Below the pieces are notes generated by a model. The model was not told the DNA's origin. It searched no databases and worked only from the letters and a program-made list of their open reading frames with translations. Shown piece after piece: positions 55,542 through 64,000 of a DNA stretch of 64,000 nt. The translations under genes and the position numbers were made by a program. How positions within the stretch are numbered: position 1 is the first letter of the stretch; the number at the start of each line of letters is the position of its first letter. This DNA comes from Serripes groenlandicus (lineage: Eukaryota > Mollusca > Bivalvia > Cardiida > Cardiidae), in NCBI GenBank assembly GCA_031761405.1, contig JASEVX010000003.1, forward strand, positions 68,611,044 to 68,675,043, given 5' to 3'.

Positions 55542-55620
55542 ATTTGATGAATAGTATAAATTATGTTTCTTTGTGAACTTATAACTCTTTAGCTTGATTG
55601 GCCCCTACTCGTCTGAACAT

Positions 55621-55881
55621 GAGTCGTTCCACGAGAAAACCACCATTATGGCTTCTGCGTAAAGGATCGACCCGAATCAGGCAGAGCATGACGCGCAGGC
55701 TTACCCGATTATACACGTTTGGCCTCCTGTGGATTTTCTGTTTCAGGAATCATTACTCTATACCTCTATCCCCCTGAGACGGAATGTGTCGGCCCGTATC
55801 AGTCTGCGCAGACTGCGCAGGCTGATCTGGGTCGATATATTACGCAGAGGCAATAATGTTGTTTTTCTCGCGGGACGGCTT
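55621..55881 (+). mobile_element. Family C MITE, triplication unit 2
   Basis: GAGTCGTTCCACGAGAAAAC to TTCTCGCGGGACGGCTT; the most complete of the three. Confidence 0.9.
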
Positions 55882-55974
55882 ATTTGATGAATAGTTTAAA
55901 TTATGTTACTTAGTGAACTTATAACTGTAATTAGAAGGATCTTTAGCTTGATTGGCCCCGATTCGTCTAAAATT

Positions 55975-56172
55975 GAGCCGTTCAACGAGCAAACCAACAT
56001 TATGGACTCTGCGTTAAGCATCGACACGGATCAGGCAAAGCATGCCGCGCGGGCTTACCCGGATATACACTGCTCGCCTCTTTTTTTTTCTCTATACCTC
56101 TATCCCCCTGAGACGAATACATTACATTACATTAAGCAAAGCCATAATGTTGGTTTTCTCGCGGGACTGCTC
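55975..56172 (+). mobile_element. Family C MITE, triplication unit 3
   Basis: GAGCCGTTCAACGAGCAAAC to TTCTCGCGGGACTGCTC, with the right subterminal repeat deleted. Confidence 0.88.
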
Positions 56173-56389
56173 ATATAATGTTCACAAATATAACAAGGAG
56201 CAATTTTACTACTCAGGTCTTTCAATACTTAGGGGGGATCTAATTAGATTACTATAAGTTTAAAGTCTTTGACTTAACATTTCATATTCATTTAATTGTC
56301 TTTAATGTTGGAAAACTGTGTTCGACGATTTCTTTGATGCAAAATACCGAGACGCCACCAAGAAACCATTACTAATTTCAAACATATTC

Positions 56390-56530
56390 CGGGGTCCCGA
56401 TAAGGGGAATGGTGTATACAGCTCGTTTTCCCATAATATCTCTCTTATAATCCAACCAAACCCTGTGATGTGGATCTCAAAAGAATCTTCTCATTGAGAC
56501 GATTCTTTTGAGTACCCACAACATATGGTT
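56390..56530. repeat. Dispersed repeat shared with 58985-59075
   Basis: GTGTATACAGCTCGTTTTCC, TCCAACCAAACCCTGTGATG and GAGACGATTCTTTTGAG have counterparts at 58985-59075 (GGTATACAGTTCTTTTCCC, CCGACCAAACCCTATACTTT). Confidence 0.65.
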
Positions 56531-56615
56531 AGATGGTCAAATAAGGAATTTAGCTCTGAATTAGTATACTCTTTCTGACATAAAATACATCTGGCGGAGA
56601 CGATTTAGAAAAACA

Positions 56616-56874
56616 GAGCCGTCCCGAGAAAACCAACAATGTGGACTCTGCGTAGAGTATCGATCCGGATCAGCCTAAGCATGCCGCGCAGGCTTACCCG
56701 GATAGACACTTTTCGATTCCTGTGGATTTTCTGTTTCAGCAATTATTTCTCAATACCTCTTTCCCCCTGTGACGGAATGTGTCGGCCTGGATCAGTCTGC
56801 GCGGACTGCGCAGGCTGATCTGGGTCGATACATTACGCAGATGCCATACTGTTGGTTTTCTCGCGGGACGGCTC
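56616..56874 (+). mobile_element. Family C MITE
   Basis: GAGCCGTCCCGAGAAAACCA to TTCTCGCGGGACGGCTC, full length, flanks do not match. Confidence 0.9.
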
Positions 56875-56929
56875 AATTATTATGTAGGGAATAAATACAG
56901 GGATGATTATTATCATTGCTCATCATGAG

Positions 56930-57010
56930 TCAGTTCATCTAATGCAATAATGGTTTAAATGTTGTCTGCTGCAGATGCTTTAAAATGCGTTTGCATGTGG
57001 AAAAATGACT
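56930..57010 (+). repeat. Family A right-part fragment
   Basis: TTTAAATGTTGTCTGCTGCA, GCTTTAAAATGCGTTTGC and GTGGAAAAATGAC. Confidence 0.45.
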
Positions 57011-57535
57011 TTCTAGTACAGTAGAACATATTTGTCAAATGATCTGTCGGAAGAGACTCTTTCGCGCTGAACCAAGAACGGACAGTTTAATCGAACAGAT
57101 GCTCTAACTAAACAATCGTACACAGATGTGTGCTAGACTTATATCATCTGCATCATTTTTTTATTTTTGCATTTTACATTTAACATGGAAACGAGAAATA
57201 ATCCCGAAAAGCCAGCTATTTCACATAAACGAAATCGTGACGGAATAAATACCTTAAAGGGCACATTAGATTTGATTTAGGTTTGTTATTCGATTTAGTG
57301 CAGTAAATATTCAAATAGCTCCACCAAATCAAAGACATATAAATACAAGTATTGATATGTCTCTGGCCAAATGTACCATTATATGAACAATTATAATTAC
57401 CTGAAAAACAAATCATAATTATATGCGTACAAATGCAACTGCTTACTTACTGTTTTGTTTAATGTCTAGAACCTATTTTTGGTTGATTTGAGTTCACGTA
57501 GTATTTCAGTTATATCACAACAGCAGTAGACTTGT
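57011..57535. other. Stretch without recognised gene
   Basis: Ends with a SINE-like tail in reverse (TTGGTTGATTTGAGTTCACG, ATTTCAGTTATATCACAACA) just before the satellite. Confidence 0.4.
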
Positions 57536-57539
57536 GCAA

Positions 57540-58612
57540 CACCGCTTAAATGCTGAATTGTATAAGGCTATGAAATGGCCCTTGCTCATGCAGCACGGCT
57601 GAAATGCTGACTTGTAACAAGGCTATGAAATGGCCCTTACCCTTACAACACCGCTGGAATGCTGACTTGAACAAGGCTATGAACTTGCACTTGCCCATAC
57701 AACACCGCTGGAATGCTGAAGTGTGCAAGGCTATGAAATGGCACTTGCCCATACAACACCGCTGGAATGCTGGAGTGTGCAGGGCTATGAAATGGCCCTT
57801 ACCCTTACAACATCGCTGGAATGCTGACTTGTACAAGGCTATGAAATGACCCTTGCCCATACAACACCGCTGGAATGCTGAAGTGTGCAAGGCTATGAAA
57901 TGGCCATTGCGCATTCAACACCGCTAGAATGCTGACTAGTATACAAGGCTATGAAATGACCCTTACCCATACAACACCGCTGGAATGCTGAAGTGTGCAA
58001 GGCTATGGAATGGTCATTGCCTATACAACACCGCTGGAATGCTGAAGTGTGCAAGGCTATGTAATGGTCATTGCCTATACAACACCGCTGGAATGCTGAG
58101 GTATGCAAGGCTATGGAATGACCCTTACCCATACAACACCGCTGGAATGCTAAATTGTGCAAGGCTATGTAATGACCCTTACCCATACAACACCGCTGGA
58201 ATGCTGAAGTGTGCAAGGCTATGGAATGACCCTTACCCATACAACACCGCTGGAATGCTGAAGTGTGCAAGGCTATGTAATGACCCTTACCCATACAACA
58301 CCGCTGGAATGCTGAAGTGTGCAAGGCTATGGAATGACCCTTACCCATACAACACCGCTGGAATGCTGAAGTGTGCAAGGCTATGAAATGACCATTGCCC
58401 ATTCAACACCGCTGGAATGCTGACTAGTACAAGGCTATGAAATGACCCTTACCCATACAACACCGCTGGAATATTGATGTGTACAAGGCTATGAAATGAT
58501 CCTTGCCCATACAACACCGCTGGAATGCTGACTCGTACAAGGCTATGAAATGGACATTATCCATACAACACCGATTGAATGATGACATATACAAGGCTAT
58601 GAAATATGCCCT
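57540..58612. repeat. 54-bp satellite, about 20 units
   Basis: GGAATGCTGAAGTGTGCAAG, GCTATGAAATGGCCCTTGCC and CATACAACACCGCT recur at 54-bp spacing. The 18-codon period keeps frames open on both strands (repeats such as FQRCCMGKGHFIALHTSA), which are not genes. The last units grade into the repeat at 58613-58845. Confidence 0.95.
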
Positions 58613-58845
58613 TCCTATGGACATTCCATTACTAATAAGAAAAGTATTTGTGACTGGCGTCTTTCGTCTTTTATTAATAGGCAGAACGCGTATGTAGAAA
58701 AGAAGCCAGCATCCTAGAAAGAATGGTGTATAAAGTAGTGGTGTGAGAGAACCAGGGAAGATAGTGAAAGGTGCACTGGCCGGCGTGGCATAACTGCAAT
58801 ACTGTTTTAACTGGCGTTTAACTCAAATCAACCAAATATCAGGGT
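58613..58845 (+). mobile_element. SINE-like body following the 54-bp satellite
   Basis: CATTCCATTACTAATAAGAA, GGCGTCTTTCGTCTTTTATT, CGCGTATGTAGAAAAGAAGC, GTGTGAGAGAACCAGGGAAG, ending ACTGGCGTTTAACTCAAATC. Diverged cousin of the tRNA-type SINE body. A reversed copy is at 63781-64000. Confidence 0.75.
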
Positions 58846-58984
58846 CTACAATAATTGAATTTGCAGACACATTCATACAGGTGTGTGTCAGTCTATGTTC
58901 TAGACTTTATGTTGATGCCTAGAGCGTCGAACTTGCTTTCACACAAAGGGATTTTAGATACGTGCAGACGTCCAGATTAGGAGG

Positions 58985-59230
58985 GGTATACAGTTCTTTT
59001 CCCTCACAATCCTCACTTATTATCCGACCAAACCCTATACTTTGGTTCTCAAAAGATTCGTCTCATTATTACACTCAGAGGGTCAAAGGGGCAAACGGGG
59101 TTTAAATTATGGTGGCATATTACTGCCGTAAGATAACCAGTTAATGTTTTGAACACTATAACTGGTTATCTGGTTAGGGTTTGCGAATTTCACTTACTAA
59201 GTAACATATTAACTGGTTAACTAGATAAGA
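58985..59230. repeat. Two dispersed repeat scraps
   Basis: 58985-59075 matches 56390-56530. 59105-59230 (ATGGTGGCATATTACTGCCG, AAGATAACCAGTTAATG, AACTGGTTATCTGGTTA) shares its start with the head of the 27-bp array at 35463. Confidence 0.6.
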
Positions 59231-59676
59231 TTCGTGTTACCACTTATTTGATATTCTCGAAACGTAAGACTTAAAACAGGCATGAAAGTGCCCAGAACTG
59301 CTTTAATAAGTGTGCTGTTGCCGTGATACACCTCGAAAACGGCGTAACCCTCCGAAGAAACAAAAACAAAATGCTTCAGTTTAATGGCGTACTTCTTCTT
59401 CTTCTTCTTCTTCTTCTTTTTCTTCTTCTTCATCTTCTTCTTCTTCTTTCATTAAGTTACCGGTGACTCAAGTTTATGTACATAACAATCACAAGGAGAG
59501 AGCTTCCTAAATAAGCTTAATACTTTCTGCTCAATCCTGCTTATATTTATATTTGATTTGTTATAAGATGTACATGTATATTAGAATATAAATAACATAT
59601 TGTTTAAACCAAGAACTTGTCTATGCGTAGATGCCATTCTCTTGTATGAATGGCTTACATATCGACATAAACAGTT
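59231..59676. other. Stretch with (CTT)n and no recognised gene
   Basis: (CTT)n microsatellite at 59392-59449; a Lys-rich minus-strand frame across it is a by-product. Otherwise nothing recognised. Confidence 0.5.
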
Positions 59677-59916
59677 TAGCCGTCCCGCGAGAAAACCAGC
59701 ATTATGGCCTCTGCGTAATGTATCGACCCATATCAACCTGCGCAGTCCGCGCAGACTGATCCGGGCCGACACATTCCGTATCAGGGGGGTAGAGGTATAG
59801 AGTAATGATACCTGAAACAGAAAATCCACAGGAGGCGAAAAGTTGTTTTCTGGTTAAGCTTTCGCTGCATACTTAGGTTGATCCGGGTCGATACTGGTTT
59901 TCTCGTGGAACGGCTC
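59677..59916 (-). mobile_element. Family C MITE with AGTT duplication
   Basis: TAGCCGTCCCGCGAGAAAAC to GGTTTTCTCGTGGAACGGCTC, flanked by AGTT (59673-59676 and 59917-59920). The right subterminal part is slightly deleted. Confidence 0.9.
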
Positions 59917-60155
59917 AGTTTATTTTCAAAACTTTTCATCGTAAGTGACTCAAAAATATCCCCCTCTCCCCTTTTATGTTTTTTTTGTCAGCAATCAACA
60001 CTTTTCAAAAGTAAATAGCAAGAGAATATTCAATTCTCCTAAATAAATTAACCCGAATCAATCCATTAAAGCGAAATGAAATTGAGTGTTATTACAGTGC
60101 GCCTCAAGCACAGTGCATACAAAGGTGGCTTAACATCTTTTCAATAGAGGAGCAT

Positions 60156-60355
60156 TGATTGATTGATTGATTGGGATTTAACGCCGTTTTTAACAATTTC
60201 TCAGTCACATTACGGCGGCCTGTTCACCTACTCATGTGTTTCCTCGTTTTCTCACACCAGTACTCCACACAACAATCTTCCAAAGCAACTGGCTGCTTTT
60301 CCACATAGACTTAGCCCATTGGTGGAAGACGAATGACGCATGTCGCAATGACTTT
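60156..60355 (-). mobile_element. Head-truncated SINE, reverse, with 13-bp duplication
   Basis: TGATTGATTGATTGGGATTT to CGCATGTCGCAATGACTTT. Perfect 13-bp duplications AATAGAGGAGCAT lie at 60143-60155 and 60356-60368. It inserted next to the LINE tail. Confidence 0.93.
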
Positions 60356-60368
60356 AATAGAGGAGCAT

Positions 60369-61912
60369 GAATAGAATAGAATAGAATAGAATAATTTTAT
60401 TTTTCCAATCATGGGCCATCACTGGCATACAAATTATAAAATAATAATATATATTATAATGTAATATTATTATTATTAAACACAAGATTGATTTTGATTA
60501 AGTAACTATATACAAACAAAACAAAATGACTAGAACTATTTAAAACACTAACTGATACATAAACAAATATTCAGAACTGTTGACCCAAAAAGGGGATACA
60601 GACTGTTTTAGATTGACAACAGTTTGAAGGATAAACACAGTGACAAAACACAACAACTTGTGACTGCATTACTTATTACAAGCCTTTTAAAATATTAGAT
60701 CTAAGACTATAACATTTTGAAATATATTCACAAAGCGTTAACGTTTTTATCTTCATTTATAAACATCCATATAAATTTTTGTTCATTTGACATTATGTTA
60801 AAATGAATTGAGAATTGCGACATTGTTTTAAAGAGTTCATTTCTTTCACTAGCAAAAGATGGACATTCTGTGACAAAATGTTTTTCGTCTTCTATTGATC
60901 CTGACTTGCAAAGTTTACATGTCCTTAAGTTAAGGTCCACTTTTTTATAGCGGCCCATTTCTATTTCTAATTTATGTGAACTAATTCTGAAATTTGAGAA
61001 ACATTTTCTGATATTTTTGTCTTTTATAACATTTAAATAAGGTTCTCTACAGAGTCTATTTTTAAATAAAGCGTACGTACGTAATTTGCCTACATTATTA
61101 GACCCACAATTATTTATTATTGTTGACCATTCTTGTTTGTATTTCTCAACAAGTTTTTGTTTTACAATTTTTTCTAACTTAGAGCTTTGTAAACAAGAAA
61201 TAGGTAAATTAAGATATTCTAACAGAAAGTATGTACTAGAGGTCCAACTTTTCTTGCTAATGCTGTGCAAGTTATTACTTTCTTTAAATGCATTCTTTAA
61301 CAGTGTGCTAACATGATCTGAATTTAAGCGTTTGAAATATTTTACCGAATTACAAAGAACATCAATATAAATTGGGTATCTTCCTAGTTCACCCATAACA
61401 GCTGAATTTGTTGCTTTTTTATGAACGCCTAGCACATATTTCAAAAATTTGACATGTAGTTTTTCATATGGTTTATCACTCAAAGACTTAGACATGTTAT
61501 AAGTACCCTTTTTAAAACTACTTGTTGTTGTATCAATACTACCCCAAATTTCACTGCTATATAATAAAACTGGTTTTACAGTATGGTCAAATAAATGTAA
61601 CATAGTGTCAACGTTTTGATGTAAATCTCCAAAGCTTTTTTGAAGTTTAAAATTGGCTTTAAGTGCTCTCTTATATAGATCATATACACAGTGGGAGAAA
61701 GTACCTGTAGATGAAAATAATATACCAAGATATTTGTAAGAAGAGACATGTACTATCTCATTATTTTTAAAGAAGAATTTTGTACTAGACTGTCTACCAG
61801 ATTTACTAAAGGTCATAATATTAGTTTTCTTTAGATTGACATGTAACCTATTGTTCCCGCAGTTTTCTACCATTGTTTCCAAAAGTCTCCCAAAAGTTAG
61901 TTTTCATGATAT
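60369..61912 (-). mobile_element. 5'-truncated non-LTR retrotransposon (LINE)
   Basis: On the minus strand a reverse-transcriptase C-terminal frame is followed by about 340 bases of 3' UTR and a tail of ATTCT units (60370-60391). The 5' end stops inside the reverse transcriptase, as is typical for incomplete LINE reverse transcription. Confidence 0.85.
60728..61903 (-). pseudogene. LINE reverse transcriptase, C-terminal fragment
   Basis: An open frame of about 390 codons. It begins after the catalytic part of the reverse transcriptase: LHVNLKKTNIMTF is the segment that normally follows the YADD box, SYKYLGILF is the next conserved block, and HTVKPVLLYSSEIWG lies in the thumb region. Near the end CKLC, then KHFVTEC, forms a C-x2-C-x9-H-x4-C knuckle. 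The endonuclease, fingers and palm active site are missing, so it cannot move by itself. No stop or frameshift interrupts it, so insertion is recent or the fragment is little decayed. The first in-frame stop upstream is at 61904-61906. The clade (for example CR1, L2 or RTE type) cannot be set from this part by eye. Confidence 0.85.
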
Positions 61913-61949
61913 GAGACCTCGTTTAAAAAAAGAGATGATAGATTAGTTC

Positions 61950-62115
61950 TAACCCGCAAACAACACATCTGCAGCAGGCGACTTTGAAAACATCTAGGTT
62001 TGAAAACATTGTGTCAAAAGGAGAAATTGCTCATTTTCTCATTCTTGCCACAATATTTTCAAAAGTCGTCTCTGCAACAGAGGCGCCAGAAAACGTCTAT
62101 ATGTGAGAAAGAGTT
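61950..62115 (+). mobile_element. Diverged family A MITE
   Basis: CTAACCCGCAAACAACACAT, CTGCAGCAGGCGACTTTG, AGTCGTCTCTGCAACAGAGG, ending ATGTGAGAAAGAGTTA. Confidence 0.65.
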
Positions 62116-62227
62116 ACTTTAACTTCTGATTTCAATAACTCCACGTGATCACTGTAAGTCAGAGGCTTGCATACTGAAAACCCCAATTATGACAGGCCAC
62201 ACAAAAACCCTCCTTAAAGTGTATTGA

Positions 62228-62430
62228 TTTACGTTTCGCTCATATAGACGCTTTCTGACGCCTCTGCAGCAGAGGACCTTTGAAAACATTATGACAAAAG
62301 AAGAAAGTGCTCAAAACGAGCAATTTCTCCCTTTGCCACAATGCTTTCAACTTTGTGTCAGAAATGATAACTATATTCAAAGAGATTTTCTTTTTCCCTT
62401 ACATGTATTCAAAGTTGTTACTTGCGGTTA
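62228..62430 (+). mobile_element. Family A MITE, right end lost
   Basis: CGCTCATATAGACGCTTTCT, CTCTGCAGCAGAGGACC, hairpin GCTCAAAACGAGC; the right third is replaced by a tandem duplicate described below. Confidence 0.75.
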
Positions 62431-63305
62431 TGATCAAAGCGCATACTTGTTTAAAAAGTACTCAAAACATGCAATTTCTTTTTGTCAGAAATTATAACTC
62501 CATTTAAAGATATTTTCATTTTTTCCTAGAAGTTTTCAAAGTCGTTACTAGCGGTTATGATCAAACAGTATTCTTGTTTAATCGGATTTCTATTCCCAGC
62601 TTTTCTCGGGGTTTTCCATGTAACAAGGCTAACGTATCGCTAATGTCCTGTTCAGATTTTGAGGAGCTTCGGATGACCATGTGCCGAAGCTAATGTTTCG
62701 TATACGATGTTCCTTATTCGTATCGTATTTAAGATGTAATTGGAAACAACGGTCAGTTATCTCCCTTTAATACTCGCTACATCTAGCTAGGTCCTATCAT
62801 TTGGTTTTCTCTGTTTTTATCAATGGTTTCTTTGCACTAGATTGTGCATTTATAATTGCATTTTCTTGGCCAGCTGTTATTAGATTGATTAGTAATTCCA
62901 CATTTGTTTTCTTTAAACACTGCTTTGTAAATTTACTCTTTTGAATCATCACTTTAATTAACACATTTATGATTAATGTGTACAGAGTAATTGCAATATC
63001 TCATTGCGAAATAGCGATAAAGACAAAGGATTCCAACTTAAAGGACCTACCAACTATTTGGTCTTCATTGGTCTTTATCTGACAAGGGAGATAATATAAT
63101 TATCACTAATGTCCCTCATTACACGCCACTTATCGAACTGAGGAGTTCTTTCACATTGATGGCTACTTTCTTCATTCCAAGCATTATATAATAAAATTCA
63201 TTTTTAAATTAATGCACTTTTCCTTATATAAGTATGTAAGACTGCTATGCTTGTGTGGATAATAATTAGAAAATAAACGAATTCAGTTGCGTCCCATGAT
63301 GGCTT
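62431..63305. other. Stretch with a local duplication, no recognised gene
   Basis: TTCAAAGTYGTTACTNGCGG and TTATGATCAAA occur at about 62408 and 62532, a ~124-bp local duplication. The remainder is AT-rich without recognised features. Confidence 0.4.
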
Positions 63306-63450
63306 TAGATCTTTCAGCACCGAATTTCATGAAGTCGACCACTCTATGTTCAAAATCGGGCGAGGCGATTTTTCTTGTATAAAGAACTTAAATGCAAACA
63401 ATGCTCGTATTGAGCTGTGTCAGCTGAATCTGTATTGTTTGCAGAAACTT
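63306..63450 (+). mobile_element. Decayed family B MITE
   Basis: TCTTTCAGCACCGAATTTCA, CTATGTTCAAAATCGGGCGA, TGCAAACAATGCTCGTATTG, CAGCTGAATCTGTATTGTTT. The palindrome is damaged and the right end is missing. Confidence 0.7.
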
Positions 63451-63533
63451 CATACATGGAGATTTTCTATGTTTTGACAAAATAAGTTCAAAGTCGTCTG
63501 TTGCAGAATTGTCGTATGAGGGAAAGGGTTAAA
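63451..63533 (+). mobile_element. Family A right-end fragment
   Basis: CATGGAGATTTTCTATGTTT, AAGTCGTCTGTTGCAG, ending TATGAGGGAAAGGGTTAA. The right end is intact and the rest absent, joined to the family B fragment. Confidence 0.85.
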
Positions 63534-63780
63534 CATATCTTGAACTACTAGTCTATATCTTACCGTTTTACTTTTATTCGTAAAAATGATATACCACTCT
63601 ACTACTCTACTATATAGATATCGTTGATGGTTCAAAAGAAAAAGTATCCTATTTACGTGCATACGTAAATGACACAGTTGAAACTGAACTTAAATGAGAT
63701 TATGTTTCAGCATACCTTACTTGTTGAGAGAACGATTTTGATAAGAAGTTTACATTCTGTAATACTATACAGGTCTTATA

Positions 63781-64000
63781 GAATAGTATCTTTGGTTGAT
63801 TTGAGTTAAACGCCTATCTTCACTGGTTCTCACGCACCAGAACTTCACACACCACTCTTTCTAGGATTCTGGCTTCTTTCTTAAATACGCGTTCTGCCTA
63901 TTAATACAAGGCGAAAGACGCAAGTCACAAATACTTTTCTTATTGGTAATGGAATGTTCATATAGGGCATATTTCATAGTCTTGTACATGTCATCATTCT
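63781..64000 (-). mobile_element. Reversed copy of the SINE-like body plus one satellite-like unit
   Basis: TTGGTTGATTTGAGTTAAAC to GGTAATGGAATGTTC is the reverse complement of 58613-58830; the last bases (GGGCATATTTCATAGTCTTG) match one 54-bp satellite unit. It runs off the window edge. Confidence 0.82.

Larger units (their letters stand above)
55210..56172 (+). repeat. Tandem triplication of a ~340-bp segment carrying family C MITEs
   Basis: GATGAATAGTNTAAATTATG, GTGAACTTATAACT and CTTTAGCTTGATT start each unit, at about 55210, 55548 and 55887, and each unit contains one family C copy. Confidence 0.88.

Noticed and set aside
57546..58402. Frames with FQRCCMGKGHFIALHTSA repeats
   Set aside because: By-product of the 54-bp satellite, open on both strands.
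59221..59433. Poly-lysine protein
   Set aside because: The lysine run is the (CTT)n microsatellite read on the minus strand.

Overview
This window is animal nuclear DNA, most likely from a bivalve mollusc. The base composition is AT-rich, coding exons are short with GT/AG introns, and intergenic DNA is full of short non-autonomous transposons, tRNA-headed SINEs and minisatellites. Several repeat types match what I know from bivalve genomes: SINEs with an AATCAATCAATC tail, and an AGCTCACCTGAGC element ending in GGGCCATCATGGCCCTC. The species assignment is inference. There is no bacterial operon structure.

Three host genes are supported. Gene A (+, exons 2059-2196, 3014-3154, 5527-6127) is the 3' end of a gene I do not recognise; it codes for a protein with a very acidic tail. 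Gene B (-, 21485 to 17989, two coding exons, 715 aa) and gene C (+, 29697 to 38767, five coding exons, 807 aa) are paralogous TRIM-type proteins: RING, two B-boxes, coiled coil, disordered linker and a C-terminal NHL-like beta-propeller. They lie head to head about 8 kb apart and are probably E3 ubiquitin ligases of the large lophotrochozoan TRIM expansion. Splice phases join every exon in frame. Their intron positions do not agree: B has one intron inside B-box 2, where C is continuous, and C has four introns in the region that is a single exon in B.

The rest is repeats. Family A (TTAA target site, TTAACCCTTTCCC termini, about 230 bp, more than 30 copies or fragments) looks like a piggyBac-type MITE. 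Family B (TTAACCCTTTCAGCGCC termini) has a large palindromic core around GCTCGTTACGAGC. Family C (GAGCCGTCCCGCGAG terminal inverted repeats, about 260 bp, 21 copies) has 4-bp target duplications of the form ANNT in eight copies. There are also a 738-bp hAT-like element, several palindromic MITEs, at least two tRNA-headed SINE types in both orientations, and a 5'-truncated LINE with an open reverse-transcriptase C-terminus at 60.4-61.9 kb.

Layout: 0-6 kb gene A and MITEs; 6-18 kb repeats only; 18-21.5 kb gene B; 21.5-29.6 kb repeats; 29.7-38.8 kb gene C, with minisatellites of 19, 27, 69 and 34 bp in its introns; 39-47.5 kb SINEs, a long element with 168-bp internal repeats and a homogeneous 37-bp satellite; 48-50.4 kb AT-rich DNA without recognised repeats; 50-60 kb MITEs, a triplicated MITE segment and a 54-bp satellite; 60-62 kb LINE; 62-64 kb repeat remnants. 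Many long open frames in this window lie in tandem arrays and are not genes.
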